Shown piece after piece: positions 16,973 through 25,620 of a stretch of DNA of 40,353 nucleotides (its first letter is position 1; the number at the start of each line of letters is the position of its first letter). The stretch comes from CAYYHA01 sp964471535 (GTDB lineage: Bacteria; Myxococcota; Myxococcia; SLRQ01), in the NCBI GenBank assembly GCA_964471535.1, contig CAYYHA010000011.1:1-40353 (forward strand). The letters run 5' to 3'. The notes beneath the pieces are model-generated. The model was not told the DNA's origin, ran no database searches, and saw nothing but the letters and a program-made list of their open reading frames with translations. A program made the position numbers and the translations under genes.

Positions 16973-18118
16973 TCAAAGGCCCATCTGCTTGGCGATGATC
17001 ACCTTCATGATCTCGTTGGTGCCCGCGTAGATGCGCTGCACCCGGGCGTCCACGAAGGCGCGCGAGACGGGGTACTCCTTCATGTACCCGTAGCCGCCGA
17101 AGAACTGCAGGCAGGTATCGATGACCCGCTGCGCCATCTCCGTCTGCCACAGCTTGGCCATGGAGCACTCCTTGACGAGATAGGCACCCCTCGCATGCTC
17201 GGAGACGAGCCGGTCGAGGAAGGCGCGGCCGACCTCCACCTCGGTGGCGCACTCGGCGAGCTTGAACTGCGTGTTCTGAAACTTGGCGATGGGCCGCCCG
17301 AAGGCTCTTCGCTCCTGCACGTATGCGACGGTGTCCTCGAGGACCTGCTCGGCGGAGGCCTGAGCAGCGATGGCCACCACCAGGCGCTCCTGCTGCAGCT
17401 TCTCCATCAGCATGCGGAAGCCCGCCCCCTCCTCTCCGAGCCGGTTCTCCACCGGCACACGGCAATCCTCGAAGAAGAGCTCTGCCGTGTCCTGCGATTC
17501 CATGCCGATCTTCTTGAGCGGCTTGCCCTTCACGAAGCCCGGCGTCCCGTCCTCGACGACGAAGAGGGAGAGGCTGTCGTGAGGGTTTTCGGGATCGGTG
17601 TCGGTCTTGGCGGCCACGACCAGCAGGTCGCAGAGGATGCCGTTGCTGATGAAGGTCTTGGCGCCGTTCAGGATGTAGTGGTCGCCGTCACGCACCGCGG
17701 TGGTGGCGATGTGGGCGAGGTCCGATCCGGCGCCGGGCTCGGTCATGGCGATGGCGGTGACGTACTCGCCCGAGGCGCAGCCGGGAAGCCACCGCTGTTT
17801 CTGGGCCTCGCTGCCGAAGCTGTAGATGTAGGGGACGACCACGTCCGAGTGGAGGGAGAGCATCAGGCCCGTCTCGTAGGCGTAGGCCAGCTCCTCGATG
17901 ACCACCACGGAGTGGAGGAAGTCGCCGCCCGGCCCGCCATAGGCTTCCTCGAGCCACGGACAGAGAAAGCCCGCCTCGCCGGCCTTGCGCCACACCTCGC
18001 GGTCCACCCGTCCCGCCTCCGCCCACTGCGCCTGGTGGGGTCGCACCTCGCGGTCGACGAATTGCCGGAAGGCGGTGCGAAAGAGATCGTGCTCCTCACG
18101 GAAGATCGTCCGCTCCAT
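16973..18118 (-). CDS. Acyl-CoA dehydrogenase (long-chain ACAD type)
   Basis: A full-length 381-residue acyl-CoA dehydrogenase, the FAD enzyme that makes the trans-2 double bond in beta-oxidation. The ACAD signatures AIAMTEPGAGSDLAHI and FGGYGYMKEYPVSRAFVDAR are present. The catalytic base position deserves note: the usual YEGT Glu near the C-terminus is replaced (IYAGTNEIMKVII), and a Glu is instead present at residue 257 in ASAEQVLEDTVAYV. That is the arrangement known from long-chain and isovaleryl-CoA dehydrogenases. The opening MERTIFREEHDLFRTAFRQF is also typical of the long-chain group. The first 64 coding bases plus 14 bases upstream are repeated beside the assembly gap at 21588-21665 with one base change (Thr4 to Ala). 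No electron-transfer flavoprotein gene is nearby. Confidence 0.93.
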   Translation of the reverse strand: MERTIFREEHDLFRTAFRQFVDREVRPHQAQWAEAGRVDREVWRKAGEAGFLCPWLEEAYGGPGGDFLHSVVVIEELAYAYETGLMLSLHSDVVVPYIYSFGSEAQKQRWLPGCASGEYVTAIAMTEPGAGSDLAHIATTAVRDGDHYILNGAKTFISNGILCDLLVVAAKTDTDPENPHDSLSLFVVEDGTPGFVKGKPLKKIGMESQDTAELFFEDCRVPVENRLGEEGAGFRMLMEKLQQERLVVAIAAQASAEQVLEDTVAYVQERRAFGRPIAKFQNTQFKLAECATEVEVGRAFLDRLVSEHARGAYLVKECSMAKLWQTEMAQRVIDTCLQFFGGYGYMKEYPVSRAFVDARVQRIYAGTNEIMKVIIAKQMGL

Positions 18119-18132
18119 GGACCCATGATGCC
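18055..18132. repeat. 78-bp segment repeated at 21588-21665 (77/78 identical)
   Basis: This stretch covers the start of the acyl-CoA dehydrogenase gene and a few bases upstream. It recurs immediately right of the N gap with one difference (T at 18109, C at 21642). It is read here as an assembly effect: the same locus appears twice. Confidence 0.9.
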
Positions 18133-18259
18133 CGGGGTGCCACTGGCGGCGAAGGGCTCGTGGGCGTGGCGCGGGAACGGCGGCCGAGACTGAATACTGT
18201 GACGGATCTCACGTCGGAGCCAACCCACCATGAACCCGGACCCACGGAGGTGAGCGCCC

Positions 18260-21200
18260 ATGTCGAAGAAACCGCACGCTCCACAGGGGAGCCGCCGGCC
18301 GGCAAAGGGCTGCGCAGGTCGTCTGTCTGCTGAGAAACTTCCGGCAAAATGCCGCTTCCTCCTCGTCGCGAGCGCATCTCTCGCACTGCTCGTAGCGGCG
18401 CTGGGACCGGCGGCCGCCTCACCAGCACGTGGTGACGGGTACTTGCAGCAGGGGTCGCAGGCCGCACTCGAGTGCGGTGGCACCGAGCCGGGCGTGGCGG
18501 GGCGTGCCCGCCCGCGTTCGGAGGACCAGGGCGGCGCCTTCGCGTTTCGGCGGCGCGGTGGGTTCGTGCGCGCCGACAACCCCGCCCAGGGGATTTGGGC
18601 CGAATGGGGGCACAGGCGCTCTGGCCCGCTGGTGGGCGTCGGGCCCTGGCGGCGCGGCGCGGTGCAGCTGCAGCTTCGCCGCTGGGGCCGGGAAGGTCAC
18701 CTGCTGCGATGGCGCGGAGCTGGGCCCCGACAGGTCGGGTGCCTGAAGAGCCCCGTGGATGCTGCGGGGAAGCGCTGCTCTGCGGCGCTCCTCTTCGAGG
18801 GGCAAGGACTCGTCGAGTGGTGGAAGAACGGCCCCGCCGGACTGCAGCACGGCTTCGAGGTCCGCCGCCGGCCTCGCGGAGAGGGCCCCATTCGGATCGA
18901 CCTCGCGGTGCAGGGTGCCCGGGTCTCGATCCCGCCCGAAGGTAGGCAGGCGATCCTCGAGGTGCCGGATGGCAGGCGACTTGTCTATGGAACGCTCCAT
19001 GCCTGGGACGCCGCCGGCCGGAGACTCGAGGCCCGGGTGGTGGCCCGAGCCTTCGGCCTCTCGCTCATCGTCGAAGACGAGGGCGCCGCCTACCCGCTGG
19101 TGGTGGACCCCTTTCTGAGCACACCGACCGGCCTGCTCGAGTCGACGGAGGCCAACGCGGAGTTCGGGTGCTCCGTGGCCTCCGCGGGCGACGTCGACGG
19201 CGACGGTTACACCGACGTGGTCGTGGGTGCGTGCGGGTACTCGAATGGGGAGGCCGGCGAGGGAGCTGCCTACCTCTACCGGGGATCGGCCACCGGTCTT
19301 TCGACGGTCCCCGACGCCGCCATCGAATCGAATCAAAGCGGTGCACGACTCGGTCCGGTTGCCTCTGCGGGTGACGTCAATGGCGACGGCTATGCGGACG
19401 TGATCGTGGGTGCCCCCAGCTATTCCAACGGTCAGAGCAACGAGGGGGCGGCCTTTGTCTATTTGGGAAGCCCCACGGGGCTTGGCACGACGCCGGCGTG
19501 GATGGGTGAGTACGACCAGGCGAATGCCGGCTACGGGCAGGCGGTCGCCACAGCGGGAGACGTCAACGGCGACGGCTACGATGACATCCTGGTGGGCATC
19601 CCCGCGGCGAGCAACTCGGTGTTTCTCGAGGGCGTCGCGGTGCTCTACCTGGGCTCCCCTACGGGGCCTTCGTCGTCCCCCGACTGGTTGACCGACTCGG
19701 ACAACATCGAAGCACGCTACGGTCGCGCCGTTGCCTCCGCCGGTGATGTAAACGGCGACGGCTACGACGACGTACTGATCGGAGCACCCCGGTACTCGAA
19801 CGGTGAGGAGAGGGAGGGCGCCGCCTATCTCTACCTCGGCTCCGCGATGGGCCTCTCGAGCAGTCCCGCGTGGATCTACGAGAGCGACCAGAGCTGGGCG
19901 AGGTTGGGCAGCGCCGTCGCGCCGGCAGGCGACCTGAACGGAGACGGCTTCGCCGATGTGATCGTGGGTGCCGACGGCTACGACAACGGCGAGAGCCAGG
20001 AGGGCGCCGCGTTCATCTTCCTGGGATCCCCGAGCGGGCTGTCGAGCACGCCGGCGGTGCGCCTCGAGTCGGACCTCTCCGGTGCGTACTTTGGTACCGC
20101 GCTCGCACCGGCAGGGGACCTCGACGGCGATGGTTACCCCGACCTCGCCGTCGGGGCCCGCGAGTACGCGAACGGGCAGTCTCAGGAGGGCGCCGTGTTC
20201 GTCTATCTGGGCTCACCGACCGGCGTCGCCACTGCGCCGAGCTGGGTGCTCGAACTCGACCAGCCGGGCGCGTTCTTCGGTGTGGCCATCGCCGGCGCCG
20301 GAGACGTGAACGGAGATGGCTACGACGATCTCGTGGCAGGGGCGCCGTTCTACGCCCGCGTGCAGCCCCATGCCGGTGCCGTAGCCTACTACGCCGGTGG
20401 CTGCCGTGATGGCGACCAGGATGGGGTCTGCGATTCAGAGGACAACTGCCCGGCCCAACCGAACCCTGCGCAAACGGACACCGACGGGGATGGTGCCGGC
20501 GACGTGTGCGATGCCGACGATGACGGTGACGGTATCGAGGACGGCGCCGACAACTGCCCGCAAGTGTCCAATCCGGCGCAGACAGACGCCGATGGGGACG
20601 GCATCGGTGATCTCTGCGATGCCGATGCCGATGGCGACGGTGTGGACGATGCGATCGACAACTGTCCGAGCGTGGCGAACGCCGATCAAGGGGACACCGA
20701 CGGGGACGGCGCCGGTGACGCCTGTGATGCCGACGACGACGGAGACGGCATCGAGGACGGCACGGACAACTGCCCCAAGGTGCCCAATCCGGCGCAGGCC
20801 GATGCCGACGGGGACGGCATCGGCGACCTCTGCGATGCGAACACCGACTCGGATGGGGATGGCATCGACGACGGGCGCGACAACTGTCCCACCGATCCCA
20901 ACCCGGAGCAGCGGGATACCGACGGGGATGGTGCCGGCGACGTGTGCGATGCCGACGACGACGGAGACGGCGTAGCCGACGAGGTCGATCTTTGCCCCGA
21001 CATTCCCGATCCAGAGCAGGCCGACCTCGATGGCGACGGCATGGGCGATCGCTGCGACCTGGACGACGATGGAGACGGGATCGACGATGGGACCGATAAC
21101 TGTCCCCAGGTGGCCAACGTTGACCAGGCCGATACCGATGGGGACGGCATCGGCGATCTCTGCGATGCGACTACCGACTCGGACGGTGACGGCATCGAGG

Positions 21201-21577
21201 ACGCGCGCGACAACTGTCCCAATCTTTCAAACCCCGATCAGCGTGACGGGGACGGCGACGGGGTCGGTGATGCATGCGATACGGCGTCCAACACGACTGA
21301 CGGTGGTACCGAGGCGGATGGGGGTAGCGAGGCCGAGGGGGCGTCGAGCGGCTGCGGGTGCGCCGCGGAAGCCAGTGGCGATTCGGGCGCCGCGGTCTCG
21401 CCAGGCCTCCTTCTCTTGGCTTGGGGCATGCTACGTCGGCGCCGGCGGGGCAGGCTGCCCACTCACGCCTCCTGGGGTACGCGGCGCACCGCTGGCCGAT
21501 GGGCATGCGAACGGACGCGCAAAAGTTCAAGACGGCTCGAGGGAGGCGGCGCGGGCGCGCAGGCGGCTCGCTTCGCC
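18260..21577 (+). CDS. Secreted FG-GAP propeller / thrombospondin type-3 repeat protein, 3' end lost in gap
   Basis: A giant exported calcium-binding protein of at least 1106 residues. CGGAGG nine bases before the ATG supports the start, and a long signal peptide ends near AALGPAAAS. A globular N-terminal domain (to about residue 285) is followed by seven FG-GAP blades. Each blade has a calcium loop such as DVNGDGYDD (first at residue 311, spacing near 62), which makes a complete seven-bladed integrin-alpha-like propeller. From about residue 715 come eight thrombospondin type-3 repeats (D-x-DGDG-x-GD-x-CD with DNCP; one has DLCP). The C-terminus has a MYXO-CTERM-like signal near residues 1031-1065: GCGC, a hydrophobic stretch, then RRRRRGR. 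The frame has no stop after this signal and runs into the Ns, so the true end is unknown. It is probably a surface adhesin or matrix protein. Confidence 0.88.
20402..21290. repeat. Eight tandem thrombospondin type-3 repeat units at DNA level
   Basis: The units encode Asp/Gly-rich calcium loops separated by DNCP-type segments. Neighbouring copies share long near-identical stretches such as GACGGGGATGG and GATGCCGACGACGACGG. Copy number could vary by recombination and could be miscounted by short-read assembly. Confidence 0.8.
21527..21577 (-). pseudogene. 3' end of a second copy or allele of the TPR gene, cut by the gap
   Basis: Read on the minus strand, these bases encode the same last residues as the TPR protein right of the gap (GEASRLRARAASLEP). 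A single extra Ser and a TGA at 21527-21529 follow, whereas the copy at 21726 stops right after the Pro. The intact reading frame with a stop suggests the real 3' end of a functional TPR allele at a contig end, not random repeat sequence. Confidence 0.7.
21532..21577. repeat. 46-bp exact repeat of 21728-21773, ending at the gap
   Basis: All 46 bases left of the N run are identical to the 3' end of the TPR gene located about 196 bases further right. With the other repeat on the right flank, this shows that both contig ends at the gap overlap sequence already present on the other side. Confidence 0.9.
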
Positions 21578-21587
21578 NNNNNNNNNN
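21578..21587. other. Assembly gap (10 N)
   Basis: Ten undetermined bases, a common placeholder length for scaffold joins. Both flanks are repeated sequence, so the true distance and even the order across this point are uncertain. Confidence 1.
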
Positions 21588-21651
21588 CGACGAATTGCCG
21601 GAAGGCGGTGCGAAAGAGATCGTGCTCCTCACGGAAGATCGCCCGCTCCAT
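21588..21651 (-). pseudogene. 5' fragment of acyl-CoA dehydrogenase (second copy or allele) at contig start
   Basis: Encodes only the first 21 residues, beginning MERAIFREEHDLFRTAFRQF, before running into the gap. It differs from the full gene at 16973-18118 by Ala for Thr at residue 4. It is most likely the same gene from another strain or haplotype, cut by the assembly; a true partial duplication is the alternative. Confidence 0.75.
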
Positions 21652-21725
21652 GGACCCATGATGCCGGTTGAATGACGGCACCGAAAGCTTCATCGAAGCA
21701 GGGTGCGCGGGAAGTCGGATCCGGC

Positions 21726-23267
21726 TCACGGCTCGAGGGAGGCGGCGCGGGCGCGCAGGCGGCTCGCTTCGCCTGGTGCCCCGAGGGCATCGAGGCACTC
21801 GGCGCGGCGAAGAAGCAGGGGGACCAGGGCGCGGTGGCGACCGCCGAGGGCGCGCTCCACGATCTCGATGCAGCGGGCGTAGGCGGGCTCGGCCCTCCCG
21901 AGGGCACCCGACCTGAAGTAGGCGTCGGCGAGCAACTCGGAGAGCTCGGCGAGGAGCAGAGAGCGGCCGGATGCGTACATGCCGGCGACGCGTAGGGCGC
22001 GGGTGGCGAGGAAGACCGCCTCGACGATGCGCCCTTCGGTGAGGGCGATCTCGGCGAGCACGCCGTCCATCTCGGCGAGGATGGTTCGGTCGGGGCCGAG
22101 GTCTCTCTCCACCTCCTGTCGCGCCTGCTCGAGGCGCGAAAGCGCCTCCTGGAGCCGGCCCTCGTGGAGGTCGAAGCGACACAGTTCGATCACCGCCGAG
22201 GCATAACGCGCACGCGTCGCCGGGCCGCCGGCGGCCAGAGCCGAGGCGGCCTGCTCGAGGAGCTGCCGCGCTTCTCGGCGCTGTCCTCGCGCCAGGCGCA
22301 CCTGCGCGAGCCCCATCAGATGATGGGCGAGGTCGGGGTGCTCCTTTCCGAGGATCTTTTCGGCCAGCCGAAGCGCTCGCTCTTGCACCAAGGTGGCCTC
22401 GCCGGTGCGCTTCTGCTGGGCGAACGTCTCGGCGAGCCCGGAGAGCACCGAGGCCATCTCCCGACTCCTGCCTCGCGACGCGGCGTCGAGCATCAGGGTG
22501 GCCTCACGAAAGAGGGACTCTGCCTCCTCGAGCCGGCCATCGGCCTGCAGCGCACGGGCGCGGCTCTGCAGGATGGCGAGGTGCGCCGGGTGCCCCATTC
22601 CGTGGAGACGCCGAGCGACGAAACTCGCCTCGCGAAAGCGCTCCTCAGCGGCGGCGAATCGGCGCTCGAGGTAGTGGCACCAGCCGAGGCCCTCGAGGAC
22701 CCAGAGTCGAATCGCGTCGGCTTGCTCGCTGCTCGAGCCGTCGAGGAGGTGCAGCGCTTCCTCGAAGCCAGCGATGGCGGGCCCCGTCGCTTGCAAGTGG
22801 ACGTGGACCATCCCCAGCTCGCCCGCGGTGGAGGCACGCGCACAGGGATCGGTGATGCCCGCCTCCTCCTCCCAGCTTCGGACTTCCGACAGGACCTCGC
22901 GCGCCTCCTCGTACAGCTCCACCGAGGAGAGGAGGAGCCCCACCTCGCGCCCGATCTCCCACCGCGTCTTCGCGCTGCGTCCCGCCGGGCCGGCGAGGAG
23001 CTCCGAGTAGGCTTGCAGGGCGCGGCCGACGTCGCCGGCTCGCCTCGCCCATGCGGCGCGGTGGCGCCGCCACCAGGCGCTGCTTGAGAGCCTGTGAAGG
23101 GCGAGCGCTACGAGGCCGAGGGCGACGCCAAAAGCGATGAGCAGCGCCGGCAGCAGGGAGATCCCAAGACCCAGGAGGAGGCGCGCACCCAATCCCGTCG
23201 AGACGAGGAGGAAGAGCGAGGCGACCACTCCGAAAACGAGGGCGAGGGGAGCAGACGAGCGCTTCAC
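21726..23267 (-). CDS. TPR-repeat protein with N-terminal membrane hairpin
   Basis: A 513-residue protein starting at a GTG that overlaps the stop of the thioesterase gene (GTGA), so the two should be translationally coupled. Residues about 7-50 form two hydrophobic helices (APLALVFGVVASLFLLVS and LLGLGISLLPALLIAFG), probably a membrane hairpin. The rest is a helical solenoid of degenerate tetratricopeptide repeats, seen as regularly spaced A/L/G patterns such as GRALQAYSELLAG, YLERRFAAAEERFREA and LGRAEPAYARCIEIVERAL. TPR solenoids scaffold protein partners; the partner is unknown. The frame could be read further upstream to 23495, but that part only duplicates thioesterase coding sequence in another frame. 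The last 46 bases are repeated left of the gap. Confidence 0.8.
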   Translation of the reverse strand: MKRSSAPLALVFGVVASLFLLVSTGLGARLLLGLGISLLPALLIAFGVALGLVALALHRLSSSAWWRRHRAAWARRAGDVGRALQAYSELLAGPAGRSAKTRWEIGREVGLLLSSVELYEEAREVLSEVRSWEEEAGITDPCARASTAGELGMVHVHLQATGPAIAGFEEALHLLDGSSSEQADAIRLWVLEGLGWCHYLERRFAAAEERFREASFVARRLHGMGHPAHLAILQSRARALQADGRLEEAESLFREATLMLDAASRGRSREMASVLSGLAETFAQQKRTGEATLVQERALRLAEKILGKEHPDLAHHLMGLAQVRLARGQRREARQLLEQAASALAAGGPATRARYASAVIELCRFDLHEGRLQEALSRLEQARQEVERDLGPDRTILAEMDGVLAEIALTEGRIVEAVFLATRALRVAGMYASGRSLLLAELSELLADAYFRSGALGRAEPAYARCIEIVERALGGRHRALVPLLLRRAECLDALGAPGEASRLRARAASLEP

Positions 23268-23740
23268 AGCGACTCCACCGCACGGCGAAAGCCCTCGGGC
23301 ACCGCGCACGGTTCGAAGCGCTCGCGGTCGACGATGCGATGCGCCTGCTGCGCCACCGCCACCACCTCGCCCTCGCGTCTTCCCGAAGTGCGCACCATTC
23401 GCATCCCCACACACAGGTCGGCCGCCTCGATGCGGCCGCGCACCACCTCGACGGCGCAGCGGTCCCCGAAGCGAAGCGGTGCGAAGAAGTCGCACTCGAG
23501 GTGGAGCATGGGTGCCACCCAGGGTGCGCTGCGCATGGCCTCCGGAAGATCGAGGCCGCCGCGGGCGGTGAGGAACGCGAAGTAGCCGTCGTGGAAGTAC
23601 TCGGCGATGCGCGCGAAGAAGACGATGCCCGCGGCATCGACGTCCTGGAAGCGCACGGTAATGGGGTGGGTGAACGCCCGCGGGTTCTCCTGCGAGAGGT
23701 CTCGCTTGTCGAATCGGAGGATGGGCATGCGTTGGAGCAT
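23264..23740 (-). CDS. Hotdog-fold acyl-CoA thioesterase (4HBT family)
   Basis: A 158-residue single hotdog domain of the 4-hydroxybenzoyl-CoA thioesterase/YbgC type. The catalytic segment VRFQDVDAAGIVFFARIAEY keeps the Asp that activates water in this family, and the central helix and AVAQQAHRIVDRE strand fit the fold. The usual length is 130-160 residues, so it is complete. The start was set at the ATG 12 bases before a second ATG because GAAGG lies about eight bases ahead of it. It hydrolyses an acyl- or aryl-CoA in the cytoplasm; the chain length cannot be predicted. It is the first gene of a two-gene unit with the TPR membrane protein and is divergent from the SCP2-like gene. Confidence 0.88.
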   Translation of the reverse strand: MLQRMPILRFDKRDLSQENPRAFTHPITVRFQDVDAAGIVFFARIAEYFHDGYFAFLTARGGLDLPEAMRSAPWVAPMLHLECDFFAPLRFGDRCAVEVVRGRIEAADLCVGMRMVRTSGRREGEVVAVAQQAHRIVDRERFEPCAVPEGFRRAVESL

Positions 23741-23770
23741 TGTAGCGCCTTCACGACGCCGAGCCGCCCT

Positions 23771-23798
23771 TTGACTGTGCCGCGTCCAGGGGTAAGTT
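23771..23798 (+). promoter_or_regulatory. Candidate promoter for the SCP2-like/FAD oxidase pair
   Basis: TTGACT, a 16-base spacer and TAAGTT resemble a sigma-70 promoter with a good -35 and a poor -10. Transcription would begin within a few bases of the GTG start, giving a leaderless or nearly leaderless mRNA. This is a weak call made by eye only. Confidence 0.25.
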
Positions 23799-23806
23799 TC
23801 CCGCCC

Positions 23807-24184
23807 GTGAGACACCTGACCACCGAGGCTCCCGAGAGCCTCCACCTGCTCTCGCTGCTGCTGCGCGAACGGCTCCAGGCGGCCCTGGAGACGGCCGAGG
23901 GGCAAGCACGTGTGCGCAAGATCGAGACGGGAACGGTTGGGATCGTCGCCGGGGGGATGGCCACGCGCCTTCGCTTCGAGCCCAGTGGGATCCACCTCGA
24001 CCAGGGGGATCCGAAGCGAGCGGATGCTCGGGCCCGAGGTACGCTGGCTGCCTTCGTCGCGTTGTGCGGCGGGAAGGTGCGTGTCACCGACGTGCTTCGG
24101 GGCCATCTTCGCGTGTCGGGACGGGTCGGCCTGCTCCGACACATCCTCCCCCTGCTGCAGATCCCAGCGGATGACGACGCCTGA
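23807..24184 (+). CDS. SCP2-like sterol/lipid-binding domain protein
   Basis: A 125-residue protein whose pattern fits the SCP2 sterol-carrier fold: an N-terminal helix (SLHLLSLLLRERLQAAL), a set of strands carrying GTVGIVAGGMATRLRFEPSGIHL, then LAAFVALCGGKVRVTDVLRGHLRVSGRVGLLRHILPLL. The last block is the family's hallmark, a strand-turn-strand followed by the hydrophobic helix lining the lipid pocket. SCP2-like domains bind lipids or quinones; UbiJ is the best-known bacterial case, helping ubiquinone-synthesis enzymes. It starts with GTG and overlaps the FAD oxidoreductase gene by 14 bases, so the two proteins are probably made in equal amounts and may act together, for example by presenting a hydrophobic substrate to the oxidase. 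Confidence 0.7.
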   Translation: MRHLTTEAPESLHLLSLLLRERLQAALETAEGQARVRKIETGTVGIVAGGMATRLRFEPSGIHLDQGDPKRADARARGTLAAFVALCGGKVRVTDVLRGHLRVSGRVGLLRHILPLLQIPADDDA

Positions 24185-25583
24185 ACGCACCCGGAACGAC
24201 ACCTTGAGGAATGCGCTCGTCGACTTCCTCGGAGAGGCGCGCGTCGGCGAGGACGCCCATCTCGACGGCGTGCTCGTCGCCAGCGTGCGCTCCGTCTCCG
24301 ACGTGGAGGGCGTGCTCGCGGTCGCCCGCCAGATGCGCATTCCCGTGCGACCCCGTGCGGCGGGGCTCGACAGTCTCAATCTCACCGCTCCGCCAAGCGG
24401 CGGAATTCTCCTCGACCTGCGAGGGATGAACCGCATCCTCGAGGTCAACCACAGCGAGCGCTATGCACTCATCGAGCCTGGGGTGACCTGGCGTCAGCTC
24501 TACAAGCGCCTCGCCGAGGAGGGCGGCGACCTCGCTCTGCCCACCGCGGCGACACCGCGCGGCCTGTCGGTATGGGCGAGCACCTTTCTGGACGGCTCCG
24601 CCGATGCCTCCCTGGTGCAGGGTGCGCTCCCCGAAAAGGTCTGGGGCGTGGAAGCCATTCTGAGCAGCGGAGAGGCGGTGCGTACCGGCTCGGGCGCCAT
24701 GAGCAGCGGCTGGTGGGGGCGGGGTCCCCTGCCCGACCTCTCGGGGCTCTTCATCGGCTGGCAGGGGGCGACCGGAATCGTCACACGTCTTTCCGTGTCG
24801 CTCCGGCCGCGGCTCAAGCACGTGCGGCGGCTGCTCTTTCCCGCGAGCAGCCGGCGTGCGGCCATTGCTGCGGCGATCCGCCTCGCCCGCGAAGGGCTCT
24901 GCGACGAGGCGGCGGTGCTCCCATGGACGCTCCTGCGCCGCGTCTTCTCGGTGGAGGGGGCGCTCGTCCGTCAACCCGGCGAGCCCGAGGCCTACCTCCA
25001 CGTGGATTGGAGCGCGGAGACCCTGCCCGAGCTCGAGTACAAGCGGCTGCGCCTAGGCCAGAACCTGGTGCGGGCCGCACGTCGCGGGGGTAGCTTCGAC
25101 GAGCCGGTGGACCTGGTGGCGCTCGCCGGGCTCACGCCGGCGTTGAAGCGGCTGCGCGACCTGCCGCTGCGCCTGCCACTGGGCGGAGCGGGGCTCGAAG
25201 CGGCTGCGGCGGTCGCCTGCTATGGGCCCATTTCGCGGCTGGTGGACGGAGCCGACGTGCTCGACGAGGCTGCCGCGGCCCATGGGGTGGGCGCGGCGGT
25301 GGTGATCCGTCCCATGCGGGGGGCGCACCACGGCATGCTCCATGCAGTCCTCGGCGGCTACCAGACGGGCGAGCCCGAGGCCGTCCACGGTGCCACTGCG
25401 CGGGCGCTCGAGCGCCTGATGGGACTCGGCTTCGTGCCCCACCGCTTTCCGACCGAACTCTCGCGCCTCGTCTTCTCACACCTCCATCCGGGAACGCAGC
25501 GTCTCGCACTCCGGCTGCGCCGCCTGCTCGATCCCCAGGGGGTGTTGGACCCGGTTCCCTGGGGCCTTCCTGCGCCACTTTGA
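24171..25583 (+). CDS. FAD-dependent oxidoreductase, VAO/GlcD type
   Basis: A 470-residue flavoprotein of the vanillyl-alcohol-oxidase/glycolate-oxidase superfamily. The start ATG lies inside the end of the SCP2-like gene. The PCMH-type FAD domain is seen in VASVRSVSDVEGVLAVARQM, then the pyrophosphate region, ILLDLRGMNRILEVN, YALIEPGVTWRQLYKRL, and GWQGATGIVTRLSVSLRP. The C-terminal half matches the FAD-oxidase C-terminal domain and ends LDPQGVLDPVPWG. A notable change is in the FAD diphosphate loop. Most members have a Gly-rich P-R-G-G-G-T type segment; here it reads RPRAAGLDSLNL. FAD may still bind, but with altered contacts. The substrate is unknown. Confidence 0.83.
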   Translation: MTTPERTRNDTLRNALVDFLGEARVGEDAHLDGVLVASVRSVSDVEGVLAVARQMRIPVRPRAAGLDSLNLTAPPSGGILLDLRGMNRILEVNHSERYALIEPGVTWRQLYKRLAEEGGDLALPTAATPRGLSVWASTFLDGSADASLVQGALPEKVWGVEAILSSGEAVRTGSGAMSSGWWGRGPLPDLSGLFIGWQGATGIVTRLSVSLRPRLKHVRRLLFPASSRRAAIAAAIRLAREGLCDEAAVLPWTLLRRVFSVEGALVRQPGEPEAYLHVDWSAETLPELEYKRLRLGQNLVRAARRGGSFDEPVDLVALAGLTPALKRLRDLPLRLPLGGAGLEAAAAVACYGPISRLVDGADVLDEAAAAHGVGAAVVIRPMRGAHHGMLHAVLGGYQTGEPEAVHGATARALERLMGLGFVPHRFPTELSRLVFSHLHPGTQRLALRLRRLLDPQGVLDPVPWGLPAPL

Positions 25584-25620
25584 GCGGGCCTGTGGCACGG
25601 GGCGCTCTGAGCGGGGCCGA

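Noticed and set aside
20402..21290. Regularly spaced DNA repeats that could suggest a CRISPR array
   Set aside because: The repeats are in frame, encode TSP3 calcium loops, and have no unique spacers of constant length or cas genes nearby.
21588..21665. A genuine second acyl-CoA dehydrogenase gene
   Set aside because: Only 21 codons are present and both contig ends at the gap overlap the opposite side, which fits an allelic join better than a duplicated gene; reads are needed to settle it.
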